Assembly (NCBI GenBank): GCA_946803715.1
Contig: CAMPET010000011.1
Coordinates: forward strand, 395,400 to 459,399
Source of the DNA: Beroe ovata
Taxonomy: Eukaryota; Ctenophora; Nuda; Beroida; Beroidae
DNA: 64,000 nt
Direction of reading: 5' to 3'
Of the stretch, positions 55,401 through 64,000 are shown piece by piece. Both the position numbers and the translations under genes were made by a program. Numbering within the stretch: the stretch's first letter is position 1; each line of letters opens with the position of its first letter. The notes under the pieces were generated by a model that was not told the DNA's origin, made no database searches, and saw only the letters and a list, made by a program, of their open reading frames with translations.

Positions 55401-58400
55401 ACTCACCTGTACACACAGCAATGTTGTGACTGTTATTACGAAGGTAAATTATTATTCCTAATTTGCATGAATAAACTTTATCATTTTGCAATTTGCATTT
55501 CAAGATTAGCTCCGCCTGATTCACATATCTTTCAGTTGCACGAAAATCTGGCCGAACTATATCTGTTTTGTAACAAAATAACTGATATCTCTGGGTTCAA
55601 CAAGATTGTGATGCTCAAGAAACTCAATTTATCAAGGTTTACAATCCGAATACTCCGATATCATTCTTTTCACTCTGTTTTTTACATTGAACAGGTTTTT
55701 GGAACCTGGCCAGTGACTTCACCACGCTTGTTTCAGTAACGGTATACCCTCAGTGGATAGCATTGCTTGTCTCACTGAACTACCACGACTCCACGACATT
55801 TCTCTAGCAGGTATAAGTCAGCATGATCGTTACAAACACGTGATGATCTGTGCAATAACGTGACAAAAACGTTACTGTAACGCGACTTGATCACGTTACA
55901 AACTTCATTATAACGCGTTTATTAAGGAACAATTCCTCCCTATTTCAGATAACCCAATATCACGGACTCGGTCTTACCGAACGAACATTCTCTGTATGTT
56001 CACACAAGCGTGTAGACGGGATGATATTGTTGTGGATGGGAAAACATTCTCAGGTATTTGAATTGTCCTGGACTGAACCTGTCGTACACCGACAGTACGA
56101 GTTTCTAAACACTGATTTGAATCGGTTCACAAATCCTGTGTGGGAAAACTTTGCAATCCCTCCATCTCAAACAGAGAAGGAGAAGAGAAGAGCGAAGAAC
56201 ACGCGTGTGAAGGGGGCCACGCCCACCACGCCCTCTGGATTACCATTCTTCGGTACCTCCTCTGATCAGATACCCACTGCGTTCACCAAACAACGAGGTA
56301 AACAACATACTGAGTCATGTTGTGAAATTTTCAAAACATTATTGCGGAAACAGACACGCACACGCAGACACACACACACACACGTACATAGACACACACA
56401 CACACACACACACACNNNNNNNNNNNNNNNNNNNNNNNNNNNNNNNNNNNNNNNNNNNNNNNNNNNNNNNNNNNNNNNNNNNNNNNNNNNNNNNNNNNNN
56501 NNNNNNNNNNNNNNNNNNNNNNNNNNNNNNNNNNNNNNNNNNNNNNNNNNNNNNNNNNNNNNNNNNNNNNNNNNNNNNNNNNNNNNNNNNNNNNNNNNNN
56601 NNNNNNNNNNNNNNACACACACACACACACACACTCCCTCTCTCAGAAGACGCATGGAACAGTATACTCCATGATACTTCCAACTCATCCGCCTCCTCCT
56701 CCGCACCGGACGACGATGAAGGAGAGACGAGTACAGCAGAGGAAGCCCTCTCTACTACCACATCTGATATCCGTAATTACAGTGTTTTAGATAGTCATTA
56801 CATTTGTGTTTCAGCATCTCCGTATTCCGATCTACTTTTCTAAGACTGGTCTTCCGCGGAAACGAGGTCAAATTCAGATTGAACTTTGAAATCTTCAACT
56901 CTTCCAATCAAGCTGAGATCTTTAAACAAATTTCCCAGGAAGTACTCCATCTCAAATCCGCACCTACGATTGGGATCCTGCGCAGGCGTTTGCCAGTTCC
57001 GCCAACTCGACCCCACCACCTATGGGCATGCCTGTGGCGCTCAGCGGTTGGGATAAAACAAGCAGTTGCGATGAGGGGTGAGAATATCTTCAAATTTACA
57101 TTTTGATTCCGGGACATTCCCTCGGAATCAAGGTCGAAAGAACACTTCGGGAGAATCGAATAAAAATCGTCGATAACGCGAATTTGTGGAGATATCGCTG
57201 GTCCATTAATCTGTCTTTTAACTTGTTTCCCAATTCCCAGGGAAATTGGTGAAGTCCTCGGAACCAGCCTCTCGCCCAGTGACATTGTGAACTCACCCCT
57301 CAACACATCACCCTCGCTCAAACCCTTTAACTCCGCTTTCTACAACCTCTCTGGATCTAGCGAGCTCTATTCCACACAGACGGGGGTTTGTGGTTCTCCT
57401 GAGTCCACACAGTTTACAGCCTGTGGTTCACCAGGACTTGAACACCGCACAGCGATGAGGGGGATGTCTGTCTCAGAGGAAATTGAGGCTGAAGTGGGTG
57501 GTGAAGTCATTAGTCCAGGAAGCCCTCCTGTTTGTATGGAATTTCCGACTGATGAAAATACAGATGCGGAAAGAAATACACTATCTTCTGTGTCTCAAAA
57601 TAAGGAGGAAACAGCAGTTATAGTAACAGAAAAGGAAGATGAGTTTCACGCTGTAACTGAATCTAAACCAGAGGAGGATATGTATGTGGCGACATCTAGT
57701 GAAGAGAAACTGATGCCTGGATCACGATCAGAGCTTGATGAGGACAGTGAAAACAACGCTCCTGTACCCAGTATTGGTGTATCTATCGGTGTTACTGCTA
57801 CGGGTGTCGATGAAACCAATAGTGGTGTCAATGAAATCGATAGTGGTGTCAATGTCTCTGATACATGTACCATGGTCCCTGATACGACCTGTCCGGAGCA
57901 TGGATATACGACTCCAAACCCCACAGATCTTATCTGTGAAGTGGAGGGTGTTACTGTCTCAGAACCGACTTACCAGTTATGTGATTATTCACAAACTGGT
58001 GATAGAGGGAAGAGTGGAGTAGATGACAATCAATCGGTACAGGAGCACGAACTTTTAGATCAAGCTGTAGAAGGAGACTTTGAAGTAGGTGAGCTAAATG
58101 ATCCATCTCAACCGGAAAGATCGAAGACAACATCAGAAGTAGACAGCCCGTTATCATTTTCCGGTCAAACAAGCGACAAACACTTCCCTAACACGACAGC
58201 ACTGCAGCCCACTGTGGCATTTGTGTCCCAGGCGCCTGGTTCTGATGACACGTTTGTTGTTGACAGACCAGACTACGATGACATCATATTCTCCGGTGGT
58301 GTCAGCAGTGAAATAGCGCCGAGTGAACGGGAATCACCGGTAGAACCGATTTTGGGATACAGTCTCGCGACCACAGAAATACAATCGAACCTGTTTCCCT

Positions 58401-59034
58401 CCATTTCCAGTCCTTGTCTCTCGACCACTGGTCATGTGACCCGAGATTCGCCCGCAAGTTTTGGCAGTGATCCAAGATTGGACTCTTCCCCTACCCCACC
58501 TCTCCTAACCGCGATAGTCCCATCTGTTACGGACTCCCCTGAGTTACCAACCACTGAATCACCTATCGCAAGGGATTCCCCCATGGCGAGAGACTCGCCG
58601 ATGACAGAATCTCCGATTCCGAATTCTGGCGGTGATGGGCCGCCGATAATCCGGATATTGAGTAGCGGTGCTGGTTCATTCGATAGCGGTGGAACGAACG
58701 TGTCCTCGGGACTCACGGAGAATACTTCTAGCAGTGACGAGGTGAGTTCTTGTGGTCAGGATTTAAATGGAAATTACTCAGTGAATCTAGTTCTACCCCC
58801 ATGAATTTGTCTGCGGAATTTCTCATCCTAAAAGCCTCCCTATTTGATCGATAAGGGGCCCTTATTCCGATCGATTATCTCACACATAATCTATAGGTGA
58901 CGAGGTTGGACAAGATAGAATCACTAAGTCTGGGACGATACCCGACGGATATAGCAGACCTGTACGATAGTGAAGACAGTGAGGAGGATAACAGCGTGGA
59001 GTTGTCTTTCACCAACTCTAAACTCACATTCTGA
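52463..59034 (+). CDS. NISCH: Nischarin (PX + leucine-rich repeat protein)
   Basis: Exons: 52463-52587 (ATG 52525), 52691-52902, 53058-53263, 53407-53586, 53745-53848, 54300-54359, 54695-54783, 55070-55169, 55333-55443, 55536-55636, 55737-55810, 55949-56053, 56175-56297, 56647-56772, 56939-57077, 57241-58741, 58897-59034. They give 1143 residues. The PX domain (~3-92) has NWCVYRRYSEFLKLHDKI and FPPKQLSGN. A nischarin-specific region follows, then LRRs (~305-433: LLYLDLSHNNI, LDLSYNQIDVLDL, LAELYLFCNKITDI) and an LRR cap (~434-468, SYRTNILCMFTQACRRDDI). The 500-residue exon is acidic, Ser/Pro-rich and presumably disordered (RDSPMARDSP). The end is acidic (YDSEDSEEDNS). Nischarin binds phosphoinositides and endosomes and restrains Rac/PAK and integrin signalling. 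The true start may lie further upstream, since the frame is open to the acceptor at 52462. The junction 56772/56939 is the least certain. Confidence 0.88.
53870..54290 (+). repeat. ~29-bp minisatellite in nischarin intron
   Basis: About 14 units around cacgtgttcccatggtaacg and tgctgttgt. Each unit carries near-palindromes CACGTG and CCATGG. It fills the intron before the exon at 54300. Confidence 0.92.
56347..56632. repeat. (CA)n with 199-base gap in nischarin intron
   Basis: CA repeat flanking N run 56416-56614. It lies between the exons ending at 56297 and starting at 56647. Confidence 0.95.
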
Positions 59035-59773
59035 TACTAACTCACAACTCACATTTTGATGGGATAGTAACTCAAACCTCACAATACGCAGCTTTGTACC
59101 TTGATTGATCGATTAATACTGAAGTGAACGGTTAAAAAACCTTAAAAAACGGTTAAAAAACCTTACGCGAACCGTTTCAAAAGAGACGTCTTTCCTGTTT
59201 TTGTGTGAGTTGGAACGATCTCCCGATAAAGTTAATCAATAAATGATAATCATTTCAATTATTCTGTTTCGTATGATAATTTAATCAGTTGATTGTTGTG
59301 TTATGTAAATGCTGTAATTAAATTTCTCCGACATTTAAGTCAGTGTATTTAATCTAAACAGAGATACGATATTCAATTCTTTGATTGCGCGAGAATTACA
59401 AGACGCCATGTGTAGAATATAAGAAAACGGATTTACGTTCAAAAGTTGGATTAAAGTGGTATGATGATGTTAACAATGATATTGTATTTAAATAGCGACT
59501 TAATGGGAATAACTTAATCTAAAACTAAAGCGAAACACAAAACTAACAAAAGCAAAACTAACTAAACCATAAGTATACCCTAACAAATAAAACTGTCACG
59601 TGCTCTACCATGTTTAACTTAGTCTTACATGTACAAAATCCGCTGTACCATTTTCATAGAACATGGAAACTTAGAATTCAACAGCGAATTACCTCGAAAA
59701 TAAGCGACAAAATCCGACAACATATGCGACTTAAATTTCAAAAAACCGAAATTAACGCTGGAATTGAAATCCC
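59035..59773. other. Spacer between convergent nischarin and galactosyltransferase genes
   Basis: 3' flanks of both genes; a nischarin poly(A) hexamer is at 59238-59243. No coding sequence seen. Confidence 0.65.
59238..59243 (+). terminator. Candidate poly(A) signal of nischarin
   Basis: AATAAA, 204 bp after the nischarin stop codon. Position only. Confidence 0.4.
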
Positions 59774-61279
59774 TTATCCCTGCTGCCGTTTCCGTTCCTC
59801 TTCTAACCTTTTACGTTCTGCTTTCTCCTCCTTTTTCTTCTTCTCTGCAGCTTTGTACTCCTGAACAGTCGCATCGTCACAAAACCGTGCTGTTTTCTTG
59901 TATGACGTCATGTACGATGCTTGTTTCTCATTCTTGACGTAGTGGAGTAATGCTATATCTGGGTCATTGCACGCTCCATCGGGCGAAAACGCTTTGAATG
60001 GTCCGTTCAGCGCTGTAGGATCGATCTGAAAATGAATCGCTTTTTAAACATCACGCTCGAAAAACCTTGAGCACGCATGAGCGTTGACCTGGTTCCATGC
60101 CTGATTGAGTCGATTGTTGCGCGCGCGCGTCGAAATTCACTTAAACGCGCATAAGAGCTAGATTTATAAGAACCGCGCGTTCCGTAACAGTATGGATGTG
60201 TGCAGCGCCACTTGGAATTATGTGCTAGAGGGGGTCGTGACTTCTCCTAAATGTGGATGGGTGATTCCGTAGGAGAGTCTTAATCAAGAGAGTGTTATGT
60301 AACATTAGCTACGCTAGTGATCCAAATGTATTCATTGTCATAATCAGTTATTAATGGAAATAAACTTAAAATCCTTGTGAATTTTTCATTTTCAAGTACA
60401 CACATAAGGTACATAAGCTATAAAACATCCTATGGTGTTTGTATTTTAAACAGATATACCAAACAACAGGTATACCAAAACAACAGGTATACCAAAACAA
60501 CCGATATACCAAAACAACAGATATACCAAAACAACAGATGTACCAAAACAGCAGATATACCAAACAACAGATATACCAAAACAACAGATATACCAAAACA
60601 ACATACCTGAGCGTGATACGAGAGAACGCCCATGTACGCATCTTCTACCAGAAATAGTTCCTGCTTGCCCGAGAAATGAACTTCCAGCATTTTCTGAAGA
60701 GATGTATTCATCATAAACTGCAGTATTAGAACAAGACCATTTTCTTAGAATTTGCTCCGAGACACCTGTTTGCAAAAGAGACCTGTTCTGACCTATGGCC
60801 ATTGGCCATAGGTCAAGATTAACCCTTATGGTCAAGATTAACTTAACAAGCACGAAAAATGAATATTGTACATCACTTATTGTATAGTATTTAACATTGT
60901 CTGTCATATATAGCTTGTCTCCTTGAATCCGTTGCTATAGCGACTATAATCACTGGATATTCTACGCGGTTACAACCATGGCGGTAACAAAACAATGGTG
61001 GTTAAAACAATGAGGTATTATGTTGACATATAGCTCATGACATATAGCTCATGACATATAGCTCATGACATATAGCTCATGTTGACATATAGCTCATAGC
61101 TCAAGTATCAGGTGAATTGATTTCCGCTTCTAATGGTTTCAGAGATTATTCAGAGTGTTGTGTGTAAGTATGACAAGTAAATGAGCTATTTTTGTGAGTG
61201 TGAGTGTATATTGTTTGTACGTGTATGTGTGTGTGTTTGTACGAGTATGTGTGTATGTGTGTGTGTGTGCGTGTGTGNT

Positions 61280-61317
<38 letters not shown>

Positions 61318-63206
61318 TGTGTGTGTGTATGTGGGTGTGTGTAACCGTTGGATCAACACCACTACTTTTCATGTGGGTTACATGTGGCACTACCTATACA
61401 CAATTGGTACGCAATTCTATGGTGTGTCCCATATTGAAATGTACACTGTACATCATCTACACTCATATGAGGTAGTTATAACTTATAGGGAAAGGTAACC
61501 GGCCAAACTATTAAAATTTGGGTAGGAAATTTATTGAAAAACATTTCAGGGCAATTAATCATCCAATATTATCAAACTGAGAAATGCGCATCACACCTGT
61601 ATTGCAAGTTTGTTGAGTGTATATCCGCCTCCAGAACAATACGGTGGAAACTTATCCGGTTCCCACGCAGATTTAGACACCTCGTATCTGTGCAGGGGGG
61701 ATAGAACTGATATATCTGACTTCATTACCGGCAGTGGAAGCGCTACAAAACGTAGCGTTTGTAACCCCCAGATCACGAAACTACAGAAATCAAATCAGCG
61801 ATCTTGACCTCATTAGACATCACATCGGATCTCGATATAAATCATATCAAATATAGACGATGGGGGCGCTAACCTTCCGCTCCTAAACACGGGCATTCCG
61901 CCAAACCTTACTCCACCATAGAACGGCTTTTGCAAATCTTGTTTCTTCATCAATTCGTCGTATTTGGATATATTGATAATTGTATCATCATCACACTTTA
62001 CCATGGCATCAAAATCGTACCTGTGAACAAAAGTTGTGTGTGAGAAAGTGTAGTTTTCGTACATCCCTCACACTTTATGAGTTGATATGGCTATGCAACG
62101 ATAATGTTAAACAGTGTTTTGATTTGGGAAAAACACATTACACAGCGTGTAATACAAACCTGTTTACAGCCCATTCAATAAGCCAAAGTGTTTTATAAAC
62201 AAGATTTTGGTAGGAATCTGAGAAATCGCCAATAAGAATGTCTCCACACTCTTTAGATTCTTCTAGAACTGCAGCATTAACTTCACTGCTCTCTGTCTGA
62301 CCTGAAGTCATATGAACTTATACGGAACATATATGGAACATATCAACTAACAATGCAGTATGATCATAGATTATGCATCCAAAACATACAAATGTGAATT
62401 CCTCTTTGTAATTGCTTGATTCCACTTATGACAAATTTGTCGAGATAAATATATAAAGGGGTGTGTTACCTACCTACTACAAAGTAATGTTTCCAATTTA
62501 TGATTTTACCATCTGAGTCAACCCAGTCATGGCCCCAATAGCCTTGCGTTCGTAATAAATCTCTAATCTCTCTTTTATGAGGATTCGATATAACGAATAC
62601 CAAATACTGTACATAATCTGTTCTGGAAAAGAATTTCATGTCAAGAACAGAGTTGTATGATGTAAATATTTATTGATCTCACTCACATTAATGAAATGTA
62701 CACTTTAGATTTCTCCAAATAACAAAACTTACTTTCTTAATGCATCAGCAAATAACTGACTGATCTCGTTAGTTTTCTGATGTGCAGGATTTAACTGATT
62801 GTGAGGAGTTTTTAATCTGTTCCTTAGACTTCTGCAAGGAAAGGGTGTTAACTGTTAGTGTTGCATGTATCCTTATTTACAAATTTTGGTTGATGAGCTG
62901 AGAGAAGGATGGGGCTACCTGATAAAGAGCTGAAGGCGCATCCTTGGAAGGAATAGATAATATTTAACTGATTTGAGAAAAGAACTGGAATCATTGCTTT
63001 TATTTTCTGAAGCAGCTGCCTGCATGTATAGAGTCTGAAACATAAACAATTTTATCAAATACAACTCATCATTTCTATGACTGCTTTAATCAAATCATGG
63101 TGAGATAGGCAGTATCATAATTCCCTTGATTTACCTGAAGAATCATAATAGATACCAAACCACACAGAATAAGAAATGATACAAAAATAAGTTTGGTCAA
63201 CTTCAT
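59774..63206 (-). CDS. Beta-1,3-galactosyltransferase family (GT31) glycosyltransferase
   Basis: Nine exons on the minus strand: 63135-63206, 62919-63034, 62733-62831, 62474-62622, 62160-62301, 61874-62020, 61597-61687, 60607-60717 and 59774-60025. They give 392 residues. It is a type II membrane protein with a short N-tail and TM ~5-23 (LIFVSFLILCGLVSIMIL), then a stem. Catalytic-domain signatures appear in order: LVFVISNPHKREIRDLLRTQ, DILIGDFSDSYQNLVYKT, the DxD-type metal site KCDDDT at ~201-206, KPFYGGVR, PPYCSGGGYTL and VEDAYMG (Glu297-Asp298). These are standard for Golgi GT31 enzymes using UDP-sugars. The C-terminus has a long Lys/Glu-rich basic tail (EKKKKEEKAERKRLEEERK), unusual for a lumenal enzyme. 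The exact acceptor and sugar cannot be told. Confidence 0.9.
60455..60605 (+). repeat. 15-bp minisatellite in galactosyltransferase intron 8
   Basis: About ten copies of ataccaaaacaacag ending exactly at the donor of the exon at 60607. The open frames it creates on both strands are repeat artefacts. Confidence 0.95.
61022..61105 (+). repeat. 14-bp tandem repeat (gacatatagctcat)
   Basis: About five copies in galactosyltransferase intron 7. Confidence 0.9.
61190..61345. repeat. (TG)n microsatellite with assembly join
   Basis: Imperfect TG repeat in intron 7 with a single n at 61278. Confidence 0.95.
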
Positions 63207-64000
63207 ATTACTTCATGAGGACACTGATCAAAATCAAGCTGGGTTTGCTCAGGCTTTTCAGGATATTCCTGTTTGCCTTTCCTAGTGGAATGATTTATTA
63301 GAGATCTCAAGATTTGACATGAATGTTGCCTGAGCCAATCAGGCTGGGAAGGGTCCCTAGTAAGTAACAGACATAACACTGCCTGAGGTATGACAAAGAA
63401 CTTCACAAGATATTGTGTCTAACTTATTTCCCAATACTTTATTCAAAACTACAAAATATGATCGGCATCTGCTTTCTTTCAGCAAACCCTTATTATGCAA
63501 GTCAATAGATAAAAGATAAATTAAGGCTCTACTAGTTTATAATTACTAGGTCCTAGACGTCATGATTCATAGATAGATATTTCTCAGAAGATGTTCCACT
63601 TATACAGTCACCAGAATTCAAACACTCAGATAAATAACTGTGAAAGAATGATAAAATAAATTAATTATATAACCACTTGCATATCACTTTCCACTGTCAC
63701 ATATCACAACTTCTAGAAAAGATATGTTAAAAAGATTAAAAAAATTTGTCGATCAATGATAGACCCTGTCGAGAATTTCGTTTTGCTGACGCAAGCCGCT
63801 TCGCGGCTTGCATCAGCGGTCTAGCATCGCCAGACAAAAAAATAAAAATAAAAGGATAATGGTATTTAACCATCTCAATGTTGGGACATCCAACATCTGC
63901 ATCAGTCAGTATATTTCTATCATAAAGTGCGAGAGCATAATCTCATAGTCGAAGAAATTAAGCCAGGGCAAAAACCGCCGCAGTCAGCATGCGTACAAAT
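63207..64000. other. Upstream region of the galactosyltransferase gene
   Basis: About 800 bp. A 67-codon minus-strand open stretch at 63203-63406 ends at the gene start in a different frame and shows no family similarity. A GC-rich hairpin lies at 63787-63816. No gene supported. Confidence 0.55.
63787..63816. repeat. 13-bp stem hairpin, dispersed motif
   Basis: The inverted arms tgacgcaagccgc and gcggcttgcatca flank a ttc loop. A related but weaker motif (gatgcaagcttcccggcttgc) lies near 28707 between the CpG-rich repeats. Confidence 0.75.

Noticed and set aside
56804-56938. Extra nischarin exon between 56773 and 56938
   Set aside because: The candidate segment has an acceptor at 56814, but no frame through it links both neighbours. 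Joining 56772 directly to 56939 keeps phase and gives a plausible sequence.
60366-60907. Tyr/Cys/Phe-rich frames on both strands
   Set aside because: Generated by the 15-bp ataccaaaacaacag minisatellite in an intron.

Overview
The window is nuclear DNA from an animal: dense GT-AG introns, metazoan-only families (nischarin, SID1/SIDT, GT31 galactosyltransferase, LEM-domain protein, CSTPP1), many micro- and minisatellites, and draft-assembly gaps (single n at 1029, 4047, 5257, 11552, 21365, 31282, 61278; N runs at 19942-20303 and 56416-56614). I cannot name the species. Start codons that sit 1-20 nt after a 3' splice acceptor, and three genes nested in introns, would fit a lineage with spliced-leader trans-splicing such as a ctenophore (or some sponges); this is inference. 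I reconstructed exons by hand from splice sites, reading phase and family similarity. The complete genes all give an in-frame sum.

Layout. 1-4033 (+): the 3' part of a class B-like seven-transmembrane receptor embedded in a ~170-bp satellite. 4048-5599 (-): the 5' part of eIF3e, cut off at an assembly gap. 6005-7585 (-): an intronless C2H2 zinc-finger gene. 8086-10323 (-): complete NUP50. 10734-11293 (-): complete RBX1. 13194-27049 (+): a 22-exon SIDT (SID1-like) gene. Inside its fourth intron lies a second, intronless SIDT transmembrane module (16268-18400, same strand). A small secreted-protein gene (23961-24257, minus) and a hAT-type MITE carrying a long foldback hairpin lie in later introns. 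29742-35376 (+): an MFS transporter (SLC18B1-like) whose ninth intron holds a 546-bp tandem array. 35377-42512: no gene seen. 42513-43955 (+): a papain-like protease fused to a C-type lectin-like domain. 43956-49545: no gene seen. 49546-51514 (+): an emerin-like LEM protein with an intronless CSTPP1 gene nested in its intron. 52463-59034 (+): nischarin. 59774-63206 (-): a beta-1,3-galactosyltransferase-family gene.

The most interesting locus is SIDT. The 5' exons encode a signal peptide, a Sushi-like module on its own phase 1-1 exon, and the first beta-rich ectodomain. They end in phase 2. Two downstream acceptors continue in that phase at the same point of the SIDT fold: one at 16429 opening the intronless module and one at 18784 opening the multi-exon module. 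One set of 5' exons could therefore feed two different SIDT membrane domains (predicted 838 and 888 residues). The intronless module has lost the Ser and Asp of the CREST hydrolase site but keeps its three His, so the two products would differ in chemistry. The other genes are mainly housekeeping and do not form a functional cluster.
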